Assembly: GCA_023132135.1 (NCBI GenBank) | Contig: JAGLYR010000175.1 | Location: 1-7,940 of the forward strand | Source: Candidatus Eiseniibacteriota bacterium | GTDB lineage: Bacteria > Arandabacterota > Arandabacteria > JAGLYR01 | DNA: 7,940 nt | Reading direction: 5' to 3' | Shown: positions 1 to 7,911 of the stretch, in pieces | How the letters are laid out: the number at the start of each line of letters is the position of its first letter | How positions within the stretch are numbered: position 1 is the first letter of the stretch | The notes under the pieces: generated by a model | Seen by the model: only the letters and a program-made list of their open reading frames with translations | The model's database searches: none | Told to the model about the DNA's origin: nothing | Translations under genes and position numbers: made by a program

Positions 1-24
1 GTCTACCAGTTCCGCCACTCCGGC
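1..24 (-). tRNA. tRNA-Leu, 5' part only (cut by window edge)
   Basis: Read on the minus strand, the segment gives the 5' acceptor strand GCCGGAG, then TG, then a D-arm with GGCGGAACTGGTAGAC. This is the standard start of a bacterial class II tRNA-Leu. The anticodon, long variable arm and 3' end lie outside the window, so the isoacceptor cannot be named. It lies 36 nt downstream of tRNA-Ala on the same strand, and the two are probably co-transcribed from the promoter at 149-177. Confidence 0.85.
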
Positions 25-60
25 AGCAGAAGAGGGAGTCAGAGACCCCCTCCTTATTTC

Positions 61-137
61 TGGTGGAGCTGATGGGACTCGAACCCACGGCCCCTTGTCT
101 GCCAGACAAGTGCTCTCCCAAGCTGAGCTACAGCCCC
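61..137 (-). tRNA. tRNA-Ala (anticodon GGC)
   Basis: The minus strand folds into a complete cloverleaf. The acceptor stem is GGGGCTG with CAGCTCC, followed by the discriminator A and an encoded CCA at 61-63. The anticodon stem is CTTGT/ACAAG around the loop CTGGCAG, giving anticodon GGC, which reads GCC and GCU alanine codons. The T-arm has GTTCGAGTC-type sequence. The third acceptor pair is G3-U70, the identity element recognised by alanyl-tRNA synthetase, which independently confirms the Ala assignment. It is the first gene behind the promoter at 149-177. Confidence 0.97.
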
Positions 138-148
138 TGAATGATCCT

Positions 149-177
149 ACGATAAGCGAACGAGAGAAGCTTGTCAA
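149..177 (-). promoter_or_regulatory. sigma-70-like promoter for the tRNA-Ala/tRNA-Leu unit
   Basis: On the minus strand there is a perfect -35 box TTGACA (172-177), a 17-nt spacer, and a -10 box TATCGT (149-154; 4 of 6 to TATAAT). Eleven bases separate the -10 box from the mature tRNA-Ala 5' end, so transcription would start a few bases upstream of the tRNA. Spacing and position are as expected for a strong stable-RNA promoter. The assignment rests on sequence match only. Confidence 0.75.
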
Positions 178-206
178 TCGCAATCGCCGGCAAAAAGCGA
201 TTGACA
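172..206. promoter_or_regulatory. 10-bp inverted repeat joining two divergent -35 boxes
   Basis: TGTCAATCGC at 172-181 and its exact reverse complement GCGATTGACA at 197-206 are separated by 15 nt. Each arm carries a TTGACA hexamer facing outward. The left one belongs to the tRNA promoter. The right one (201-206) would serve the EIIA gene, but the hexamer 17 nt further on (224-229, GAAACT) is a poor -10 box. The symmetry may be a regulator-binding site or a duplicated -35 region. Confidence 0.5.
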
Positions 207-350
207 CAATCCGGCCGTTGCGCGAAACTGGAAAATGGAGAATGGACTATGCGGGCCGCCCAAGAGGCGGCCTTGGAGTTCCAGTACCGCAGCAGACTAC
301 CGGTCTGGCGGCAGAGAAGCGTTGGTTCCGGAACCCGCGGAAGAGGGCCT

Positions 351-815
351 ATGTTGAAGCTTGTCGACCTCATCAACTCCGACCTGATCACCCTCGATCT
401 CCAGGCCCGTACAAAGAACAAGGTCTTCGAAGAGATGGTGGCTGGGATGTCCGCGTCTGCGAAGGTACTGGACGGGACCGAATTCGCCCGAGCTCTCGAG
501 GAGCGAGAAAGCCTTGCGACGACCGGGATTGGCCGTGGAGTGGCTTTCCCTCATGCGCGAACGGGCAGTGTCGACGGGATCGTGATCGCCTTTGCCCGCT
601 CCCGGAAAGGCGTGGACTTCGACGCTCTTGATGGCGAGCCGGTGCACCTGGTTTTCATGATGGGCACATCGCCCGAATGTGTGGAGGAATACCTGAAGGT
701 TCTGGCGCGGATCTCCCGGATGCTCCGAAAGGGCAGTGCGAAGGAGCGACTGATGGAAGCGAAAACGCGGGAGGACGTTCTGGAGATCATCCGGAAAGTA
801 GATGAAGAAGGCTAG
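351..815 (+). CDS. Stand-alone PTS EIIA domain protein (PtsN/fructose-type)
   Basis: The 154-residue protein is a single EIIA domain of the fructose/mannitol/nitrogen-PTS family. This domain accepts a phosphoryl group from HPr or NPr on one histidine, and stand-alone forms usually regulate rather than transport. The signature TTGIGRGVAFPHAR ends near residue 70 and aligns with the E. coli PtsN segment STGIGNGIAIPHGK, making His68 the likely phosphorylated residue. The C-terminal part EYLKVLARISRML also matches the family. The ATG at 351 is chosen because AGAGGG lies just upstream (342-347) and the domain starts there. A longer in-frame start at 171 would add 60 unrelated residues. No HPr, EI, EIIB or EIIC lies in the window, so its partner is unknown. 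The stop TAG is also the first base triplet of the fold-back repeat at 813-993. Cytoplasmic. ptsN identity is likely but not certain, so no symbol is given. Confidence 0.88.
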   Translation: MLKLVDLINSDLITLDLQARTKNKVFEEMVAGMSASAKVLDGTEFARALEERESLATTGIGRGVAFPHARTGSVDGIVIAFARSRKGVDFDALDGEPVHLVFMMGTSPECVEEYLKVLARISRMLRKGSAKERLMEAKTREDVLEIIRKVDEEG

Positions 816-993
816 CCTGGGTTATTCATGAATCCCTGCTGCGAGGGTCTCAGGGCGTGCCTGGACTTCGTTGCGGCGCCGATTTCGATCCTCAGCGGAG
901 CCAGGACTACGCCTCCGGTCGAAATCGACCCCCCGCCTTGCCAGTCACACCCTGCGCTCCTCTCGCCACGGGATTCCTGAATAACCCAGGCTA
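813..993. repeat. 181-bp fold-back (MITE-like) element
   Basis: The 24-bp ends (813-836 and 970-993) are inverted repeats with one mismatch, running from TAGCCTGGGTTATTCA inward and matching TGAATAACCCAGGCTA. The symmetry continues in imperfect form toward the centre: GCTGCGAGGG faces CCTCTCGCCAC, and CGATTTCGA (about 887-895) faces TCGAAATCG. The whole element could fold into one long hairpin. TA lies at both outer edges, as expected for duplication of a TA target. It has no coding capacity. It fills nearly all of the gap between the EIIA gene and proS, supplies the EIIA stop codon and ends 26 nt before the proS start. A 35-bp partial copy lies at 3332-3366. Confidence 0.8.
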
Positions 994-1019
994 TATCTGT
1001 TTCGGAAAGGTGAAACGCA

Positions 1020-2744
1020 ATGCGTTGGACAAGGGCATTCATCCCCACGCTCAAGGAGACGCCCTCGGATGCGGATATTGCCAGCCACCGGCTGATGTTG
1101 CGGTCCGGAATGGTACGCAAGCTCTCCTCGGGGATCTACAATTTTCTCCCGTTGGGAATGAAGACCATCCTCAAGGTGGCCAACATCGTGCGCGAGGAAA
1201 TGAACAGGACCGGGGCCCATGAGCTCCTGATGCCGGTCCTCTCGCCGGCTGAGCTGTGGAAGGAATCCGGACGTTGGGACGTGTATGGCGAGGAGCTGAT
1301 GCGGATCCGGGATCGTCACAAGAGAGAGTTTGCCCTGGGCCCGACCCACGAGGAAATCATCACGGATATCGTGCGCAGGGAGATCCGGTCGTACCGCGAA
1401 TTGCCCTTGGTTCTCTACCAGATCCAGACCAAGTTCCGCGACGAAATCCGGCCACGGTTCGGGATCATGCGGGCCCGCGAGTTCATGATGAAGGATGCTT
1501 ACAGCTTCCATGAGAACGAGGAAAGCCTCCAGGAGACGTACATGGTGATGCACGAGGCCTACACGCGGATTTTCCGGCGATGCGGTCTGAGCTTCGGAGC
1601 AGTGGAGGCGGACTCCGGAGCTATCGGCGGTGACGTGACCCATGAGTTCATGGTGTTTGCCGACTCAGGGGAGTCTGAGGTCCTGCACTGTGTTTGCGGT
1701 TTTTCGGCCACAGTGGAAGGAACCGGCGTCGAGGTACCGGAAGCGGAAGGCCCGAAAGATCCGGAGGCAATGGAGAAGGTCCCGACTCCGGGAATGAGGA
1801 CGGTGGAAGAGGTCACGGGATTCATGGGTGTGAAGCCTCACAACCTGGTGAAGACCCTGATCTACACCTGTGGGGACGCGCATGTGGCGGCCATGGTTCG
1901 GGGGGACCGGGAGGTCTGCGAGACGAAACTGGCCAAGGTCACGGGCCTCGTTCCTCTGGAACTGGCGTCGGCTGAGACCATCGAGAAGTTGACGGGAGCA
2001 CCCACCGGGTTCACGGGTCCGGTGGGCCTCAAGGGCGCCAGGCTCGTAGCGGATCACTCTGTGACTGTGATGACGAACATGGTTACCGGCGCCAACGAGG
2101 CGGACACGCACCTGAAGAATGTGAACATCGATCGGGACTTCGAACCCGACCTGGTCGCGAACATTGCCGTTGCAGAGGAGGGAGACCCTTGCCCCCGGTG
2201 CGGTGAGTCTCTCTCTTCATACAGGGGAATCGAGGTGGGCCAGATCTTCAAACTGGGCACCAAGTACTCCGAGAGCTTGCGGGCAACCTTCACCGATCCG
2301 TCAGGGGCCGAGGTTCCCTTTGTGATGGGATGCTATGGAATCGGGGTGAGCCGGACGGTTGCCGCCGCTATCGAGCAACACCATGACGGGGATGGAATCT
2401 CGTGGCCGATCAGCATCGCGCCGTACGAAGCCCATGTTCTTCCTGTGAACGTAACAAACGATAAGGCAATGGCTTTGGGGGAACAGTTTCACAAGGAACT
2501 TCAAGAGAAGGGTGTGGAGACCATCCTCGACGACCGTGACGAACGGGCTGGTATCAAGTTCAAGGATGCGGACTTGGTGGGATCGCCCTTCCGCGTGACC
2601 ATCGGAGAACGCGGTCTGAAGAAGGGTATCGTGGAAGTCCGCGTCAGGGAAACCCGCGAGCAGACGGAAGTTCCCGTGGACGATGCGGTCAGTACAGTCT
2701 GCAAGATGGTTGATGAGGCGCGGCGGGAGTTCAACCTCGACTGA
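1020..2744 (+). CDS. proS: Prolyl-tRNA synthetase, bacterial type with INS editing domain
   Basis: The 574-residue cytoplasmic enzyme charges tRNA-Pro with proline using ATP. Its length is normal for bacterial ProRS. The class II core begins at the N terminus (RSGMVRKLSSGIYNFLPLG, residues 28-46). Motif 2 lies at about 138-163 (FRDEIRPRFGIMRAREFMM) and motif 3 at about 435-450 (VMGCYGIGVSRTVAAA). Between motifs 2 and 3, about residues 224-405, is the insertion domain that hydrolyses mischarged Ala-tRNA-Pro. Lys278 in VKTLIY matches the conserved lysine of that domain. CxC at 224-226 and CPRCG at 391-395 could form a metal site, as in some family members (inference). The C-terminal anticodon-binding domain is at about 465-574 (APYEAHVLPVN, GIKFKDADLVGSPFRVTIG). 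AAAGG at 1006-1010 supports the ATG at 1020. No good promoter was found between the fold-back element and the start, so read-through from the EIIA gene is possible. Confidence 0.98.
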   Translation: MRWTRAFIPTLKETPSDADIASHRLMLRSGMVRKLSSGIYNFLPLGMKTILKVANIVREEMNRTGAHELLMPVLSPAELWKESGRWDVYGEELMRIRDRHKREFALGPTHEEIITDIVRREIRSYRELPLVLYQIQTKFRDEIRPRFGIMRAREFMMKDAYSFHENEESLQETYMVMHEAYTRIFRRCGLSFGAVEADSGAIGGDVTHEFMVFADSGESEVLHCVCGFSATVEGTGVEVPEAEGPKDPEAMEKVPTPGMRTVEEVTGFMGVKPHNLVKTLIYTCGDAHVAAMVRGDREVCETKLAKVTGLVPLELASAETIEKLTGAPTGFTGPVGLKGARLVADHSVTVMTNMVTGANEADTHLKNVNIDRDFEPDLVANIAVAEEGDPCPRCGESLSSYRGIEVGQIFKLGTKYSESLRATFTDPSGAEVPFVMGCYGIGVSRTVAAAIEQHHDGDGISWPISIAPYEAHVLPVNVTNDKAMALGEQFHKELQEKGVETILDDRDERAGIKFKDADLVGSPFRVTIGERGLKKGIVEVRVRETREQTEVPVDDAVSTVCKMVDEARREFNLD

Positions 2745-2800
2745 AGAGAAACCCATCCGTCCCACACTCGCTAAGGACGAGGGCATGAGAAGCAGTCCCT

Positions 2801-2868
2801 AGTCCCTAGTCCAAGGAAAAGGGCATCATACCCTCACCCTACCCTCTCCCGGAGGGAGAGGGAAAACA
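2801..2868. repeat. Left arm of inverted repeat flanking rpsT
   Basis: This 68-bp copy matches the reverse complement of 3462-3530 with one substitution and one 1-base indel. It contains CATCATACCCTCACCCTACC and a perfect 9-bp hairpin CCCTCTCCC-GGA-GGGAGAGGG (2842-2862). It is preceded by a further AGTCCCT unit at 2794-2800. The hairpin has no following T-run on either strand, so it is not a canonical terminator. The type is familiar: such GAGAGGG repeats are scattered through many bacterial genomes and, when translated, give the artefact peptide PHPTLSQRERE. Confidence 0.9.
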
Positions 2869-2912
2869 GCACCTCGCAGCCCATGGACCGGAACCGTAGC
2901 AGAAAACTGGTG

Positions 2913-2926
2913 AGAAATGCAGGCTA
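2913..2926 (-). repeat. TAGCCTGCATTTCT motif at the rpsT stop codon
   Basis: On the minus strand the rpsT stop codon is the first triplet of TAGCCTGCATTTCT. The same 14 bases start at the stop codon of the Omp85 gene (5353-5366), and agreement extends to 16 of 17 bases. The first seven bases equal the end of the fold-back element at 813. It may be a truncated end of a related element. Confidence 0.6.
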
Positions 2927-3178
2927 GGAAGCGGGTTTCGTGTGCTTCGACAGTCCGGATTTCATACGGGCGGCGGTCTTGCGGTGATAGACGCCTTTCT
3001 TGACGGCTTTGTCCACTGTGGATGTGAATTGCCGGTAGGCTTCGCCCGTTTCTTCAGGATTTGAAGCGGTTACGACCTTGTGGGCAGCGGTCCGCACCGC
3101 AGACTTGGCCTGGCGATTCCTGTCTCTACGCACTGCATCGGAGCGAAGTCGTTTGGCCGGCGATTTATGCTGTGGCAT
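2924..3178 (-). CDS. rpsT: 30S ribosomal protein S20
   Basis: The 84-residue basic protein has the S20 pattern. The N terminus is MPQHKSPAKRLRSDAVRRDR, followed by NRQAKSAVRTAAHKV. The C-terminal helix has the signature STVDKAVKKGVYHRKTAARMKSGL (about residues 53-76; DKA.KKG..H..TAAR.KS.L). S20 binds 16S rRNA in the body of the small subunit. The length is typical. The gene runs against all its protein-coding neighbours and has its own promoter (3264-3292), with a leader of roughly 80 nt that holds AAAGGGG about 11 nt before the ATG. In E. coli S20 represses its own translation; whether this leader does so cannot be seen. Gene and promoter lie wholly between inverted repeats at 2801-2868 and 3462-3530. 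The stop TAG opens a TAGCCTGCATTTCT motif shared with the Omp85 gene. Confidence 0.96.
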   Translation of the reverse strand: MPQHKSPAKRLRSDAVRRDRNRQAKSAVRTAAHKVVTASNPEETGEAYRQFTSTVDKAVKKGVYHRKTAARMKSGLSKHTKPAS

Positions 3179-3263
3179 GGATCTGGAAACCCCTTTCGAT
3201 CTACAGGCAGAAAATCACAGTCTCGAAGAAGAGCACTCCGGGACAGCTTCATGCAACCCACCC

Positions 3264-3292
3264 AACATAGCGGCTCGCGGGTGAAGTGTCAA
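3264..3292 (-). promoter_or_regulatory. sigma-70-like promoter of rpsT
   Basis: The minus strand has a perfect -35 box TTGACA (3287-3292), a 17-nt spacer and a -10 box TATGTT (3264-3269; 4 of 6 to TATAAT). This mirrors the architecture of the tRNA promoter at 149-177. The start point would give a leader of roughly 80 nt before the rpsT ATG. Support is by sequence match and position only. Confidence 0.75.
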
Positions 3293-3331
3293 GGCTAAAT
3301 TGTCTTGCCGGGCGCCGGATGACTCTGCTAC

Positions 3332-3366
3332 CCTCTCGCCACGGGATTCCTGAATAACCTAGGCTA
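3332..3366. repeat. Partial (single-end) copy of the fold-back element
   Basis: These 35 bases match 959-993, the right end of the fold-back element, with one substitution (C to T in the AACCCAGG part). Like that end, the copy finishes in GGCTA. No matching left end is found upstream or downstream, so it is a solo end or a remnant. It lies inside the inverted-repeat-bounded rpsT segment, about 40 bp upstream of the rpsT -35 box. Confidence 0.8.
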
Positions 3367-3461
3367 CAACGGCAACGTTGCGAGTGCTAGAGTGGGCGAC
3401 AAGGGGAAGGGGCGAGAACGGCGAACCCTCAGCCGCAGATTACGCAGAGCAAGAAGACAGA

Positions 3462-3530
3462 TGTTTTCCCTCTCCCTCTGGGAGAGGGTAGGGTGAGGGT
3501 ATGATGCCCTTTTTCCTTGGACTAGGGACT
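3462..3530. repeat. Right arm of inverted repeat flanking rpsT
   Basis: This 69-bp copy is the reverse complement of 2801-2868, with one substitution and one extra T in a T-run. It includes the hairpin CCCTCTCCC-TCT-GGGAGAGGG (3468-3488). The hairpin arms are identical to those of the left copy and only the loop differs. About 593 bp carrying rpsT lie between the two arms. Confidence 0.9.
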
Positions 3531-3557
3531 TGGCACTACGCACTAGGGACTTGGCAC
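3521..3557. repeat. Short tandem repeat, 16-bp unit at 21-bp period
   Basis: ACTAGGGACTTGGCAC occurs at 3521-3536 and again at 3542-3557, separated by TACGC. The left inverted-repeat arm has a related but shorter 7-bp tandem (AGTCCCT at 2794-2800 and 2801-2807). The edges of this repeat family therefore seem to vary in copy number. Confidence 0.8.
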
Positions 3558-3582
3558 TTGTAATACAGGTTGGGTGATAAGA

Positions 3583-5352
3583 ATGAGAGCGAAAGAACAG
3601 TGTCGGGGTTCGTCTCCCCATCGGGTATTGATTTGCGTAGTCTGTGCAATCTGCGGCTTGCTTTTTTCTGTCGCACCAGGGGACTGCGCGGGGGACAGCC
3701 TCTTCGTCGTCTCGCGTGTCGTGGTGGAAGGGCACAGCGTGATGTCCACGCGCGAGATCCTGGAGAGCGTCGGGATCGGGCCGGGCGATGCCGTGGGCCG
3801 CGCTGAGACCCGGGGCCGTCTGGAGAGTCTGTTGGTCCGGTACCGGGATTCGGGTTTCCCAAGGGCCCGGGTCGTGGCATTGTGGAAATTGGTCCGGGAG
3901 GGCCGGACCGAGCTGAGACTTCTCATCGACGAAGGCGCGAAATACCATGTTGGGTCGGTGACTCTCAGTGGATGCCGGGGTGTTTCCTGCCCGGAACTGG
4001 AGAGCTTCCTGGAAACCCGGAAAGGATCGTTGCTCCGGGGATCGATCCTGGAGGAAGATCTCGACAGATTGCTTGATGCGTACGAGAACCAGGGCTATCC
4101 TTACGTCAATCTCCAACTTGGGCCGCGGTGGTCGGAAGCGGGCGCCATCGATGTTCGGGTAGCCATCGACGAAGGCCCCAGGGTGGTCATCGACGAGATC
4201 CGAATCCGGGGGAACCGGACGACCAGGAAACATGTGATCGAGAGAGCGTGCGGAGTCGCGGTGGGGGACGTCTACTCACAGCGAGTTATCGACCGGATTG
4301 AACCCCGGCTCCTGGGGCTGGGTCTCTTTGACGAAGTCCGGACGGGAGTCTCACTCCGGGATGAAGCGGGCAGCGCGGTCCTGGACATCCGGGTGGGCGA
4401 AGCGAAGACCAACAGCGTGTACGGCGCGGTGGGGTACATTCCGCGGGAGGGCAAGGCGGGCTACCTGACGGGAGTTCTCGATGTCGCGTTCGGGAACATT
4501 TCCGGCACGGGCCGATCCGCCAGCGCGCGGTGGCGAACCTACCAGCCCGGCGCCTTTGAGTGGACCTTTACCTACGGGGAGCCCTGGCTGCTGGGCACTC
4601 CGCTCAAGGCCGGCTTCTCCATCTACCAGGACGTTCAGGACTCGATCCTCACGCAGACCGTAGGCGAGATCAGCCTGGAGTACCCCCTGGGAGATCAGTT
4701 CTGGGCTCGCGTGGCCGGGTGGTCGGAAGGTGTGACGGCGGGTTCAGGCGCCGGGGGCCTCATCCGGGGAAGCCGGAGGCGGACGGTGGACCTGGGGGTG
4801 AGGTGGGATTCCAGAGACGATCCCCTGAATCCGGGCCGGGGTCACCGGACGGAGCTGGGTGTGGCCTACGGGCGAAAGCGGTACGAGGGCCACACGGGAG
4901 ATGCGGTTCGATCCACCATCTACCAGGCCAGCGAGAATCTCTTTGTCCCGGTAGCCCGACGCCGGGTTCTTGCGCTGAGAATGGCTTTCTGGTGGCTGGA
5001 CAGCACGGAGAGAGAGATTCCTGACCATGAGCAATTGCCGGTGGGAGGTGCGGAGAGCCTGCGGGGGTATGGGGAGGATGAGTTCTCCGGCTGGCGCGTC
5101 CTCACCCTGGGAGCCGAGTACAGGATTCTACTCGGCCGGCGCTCCAGGGTCCAGGTGTTCGTGGACGCCGCTCATCTTGACCGCCGGCTGAGGGTATCCG
5201 GTGGTTGGGTGGACCGGGAGAAAAGGCTGTTCGGCTACGGGTTCGGGCTGCGGTCCGAGTCCCGCCTGGGGCAGATTGGGGTGGATTTCGGCCTGGCGGG
5301 AGGCGAGCCGCTGACCGAGGGGAAAATCCATGTTAGAGTGGAGAGCGAGTTC

Positions 5353-5355
<3 letters not shown>
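3583..5355 (+). CDS. Omp85-superfamily outer-membrane protein, three POTRA domains (TamA/BamA-like)
   Basis: The protein has 590 residues from ATG 3583; GTG 3574 would add three. Positions here count from the GTG. A signal peptide precedes about residue 41: basic N terminus, hydrophobic core at about 18-34 and possible cleavage after DCA. Three POTRA-like domains follow at about 44-122, 124-202 and 204-278, each with the G-x(n)-E(I/L) start and an end such as LLIDEG or VAIDEG. The rest is a 16-strand-type barrel (about 280-593), with the family motif WDSRDDPLNPGRG (411-423) and the LRGY loop motif (496-499). The last residue is Phe, as expected for a BAM-recognised beta-signal. Such proteins insert or export proteins at the outer membrane. 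Three POTRAs and this size resemble TamA more than five-POTRA BamA, but no TamB-like gene is present, so no symbol is given. The gene ends 21 nt before ligA. Neither start has a strong ribosome-binding site. Confidence 0.9.
3631..3657 (+). repeat. Three 9-bp tandem units inside the Omp85 signal-peptide codons
   Basis: ATTTGCGTA, GTCTGTGCA and ATCTGCGGC follow each other in frame and encode ICV, VCA and ICG, the hydrophobic core of the signal peptide. CTGTGCAATCTGCGGCT (3642-3658) matches the reverse complement of intergenic 3431-3447 at 15 of 17 bases. The signal sequence therefore appears to share its origin with an intergenic repeat. Confidence 0.7.
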
Positions 5356-7395
<2,040 letters not shown>

Positions 7396-7401
7396 GAAGT
7401 G

Positions 7402-7623
7402 ATGCTGTCAGACCTGCCTCAGGATTGGCGAGTGTTCCCGCCGACCCCGGAGCTGGCGGAGATCGGTTCTGTCTGGGCGCGCTCAAGAGAATTGTGCCAA
7501 CGCAAAGCAAACCAAGAATCCTCATTCGCAGATTCCCCCTTGTCCGAGCGCGTGTATCACTTGAGCAGACTATTCAATGGGCCGGCTTCCGATCGTCCCA
7601 CCGAGTATGTCAATGCGATCTGA
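7402..7623 (+). pseudogene. Decayed fragment resembling the C-terminal part of a RES-domain toxin (tentative)
   Basis: The 73-codon open frame (ATG 7402, or GTG 7399) starts 6 nt after the ligA stop, with AGGA at 7394-7397. Its first part, LPQDWRVFPPTPELAEIGSVW (about residues 5-25), resembles the RES-domain stretch that runs LP.dWr..p.p..l..iGd.W. Further on, QESSF...P keeps the spacing of the RES motif QESNYLLNP. The conserved VPSAV block expected between them is missing and about five residues are lost. The preceding N-terminal half of a RES domain is absent, since ligA occupies that place. RES proteins are NAD+-degrading toxins normally paired with an Xre-type antitoxin; none is present. 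I infer a dead, truncated fragment. It could instead be a small unrelated protein translated with ligA. The match is from memory of the family pattern, not a search. Confidence 0.4.
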
Positions 7624-7734
7624 CAGCCCATTCTCGTGTCTGGTTACAGGCGAGCCAGGCTATCAGAATGGACGAGATGACAAGGAGTTGGCCCGAGAAT
7701 GCGCGCATGCAAGATCTGACCCCGGGAACCCATA
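7624..7734. other. Intergenic stretch with no recognisable gene
   Basis: Between the degenerate frame and the palindromic repeat cluster I see no gene, RNA, promoter or terminator that I can support. Together with the pseudogene-like frame and the repeat cluster, the 545 bp after ligA appear non-functional or repeat-derived. Confidence 0.5.
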
Positions 7735-7774
7735 CAAGGTCAAGATGGATCCCCGCGTGCGCGGGGATGACGAA
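7735..7774 (+). repeat. Palindromic intergenic repeat, full copy
   Basis: The unit reads GTCAAGATGGAT, then the hairpin CCCCGCG-TG-CGCGGGG (7751-7766), then ATGACGA. Including the flanking AT pairs, the palindrome spans 7749-7768. A direct copy begins at 7912 and agrees over 29 bases with one mismatch until the window ends. This is a familiar class of scattered palindromic repeat whose translation gives the artefact peptide SPRTRGSI or its reverse. Confidence 0.9.
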
Positions 7775-7790
7775 AGGCTTGGCCGCCGCA

Positions 7791-7893
7791 GCGTTCGCGG
7801 GAATGACGACCTAAAACCGGCGGGGTGGGACACCTCGTCGTCCTCGCGGAAGCGCTTTTTCTTGTCGTCCTCGCGAACGCGGGGACCCATTTT
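7791..7893. repeat. Half and inverted copies of the palindromic repeat
   Basis: A half copy GCGTTCGCGGGAATGACGAC lies at 7791-7810 on the plus strand. Two copies face the other way: GTCGTCCTCGCG at 7837-7848 and again at 7864-7875. The second continues into the hairpin CCTCGCG-AA-CGCGGGG (7869-7884) and GACCCAT. The order full-half, then half-full inverted, makes 7739-7893 an imperfect large inverted repeat. Confidence 0.8.
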
Positions 7894-7911
7894 GAAAGTG
7901 GGCTCTTCGAG

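Larger units (their letters stand above)
3179..3582. other. Gene-poor, repeat-filled spacer between rpsT and the Omp85 gene
   Basis: This 404-bp stretch encodes no convincing protein. It holds, in order, the rpsT leader and promoter (to 3292), a partial fold-back element (3332-3366), an inverted copy of an AATCTGCGG-type repeat (3431-3447), the right arm of the rpsT-flanking inverted repeat (3462-3530) and a 16-bp tandem repeat (3521-3557). No good promoter for the downstream Omp85 gene was seen in it. Confidence 0.75.

Noticed and set aside
171-350. In-frame 60-residue N-terminal extension of the EIIA protein from an upstream ATG
   Set aside because: It begins inside the divergent promoter palindrome, has no EIIA similarity and lacks the ribosome-binding site seen before ATG 351.
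992-997. TATATC just after the fold-back element as a proS -10 box
   Set aside because: No acceptable -35 hexamer lies 16-18 nt upstream, so a proS promoter here cannot be supported.
945-1643. Minus-strand 232-codon open frame opposite proS
   Set aside because: It is antisense to strongly conserved ProRS motifs, has no recognisable domain, and runs into the fold-back element. Typical of GC-rich shadow frames.
2842-2862. Rho-independent terminator after proS or rpsT
   Set aside because: The 9-bp hairpin is strong, but no T-run follows it on either strand, and the same hairpin occurs at 3468-3488 as part of a dispersed repeat.
3364-4233. Long minus-strand open frame opposite the Omp85 gene
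   Set aside because: It is antisense to a well-supported gene, and its C-terminal part is translated repeat DNA giving the artefact peptide PHPTLSQREREN.
7655-7662. Further fold-back element end (CCAGGCTA)
   Set aside because: Only eight bases match the element end and the adjacent bases do not, so chance is a sufficient explanation.
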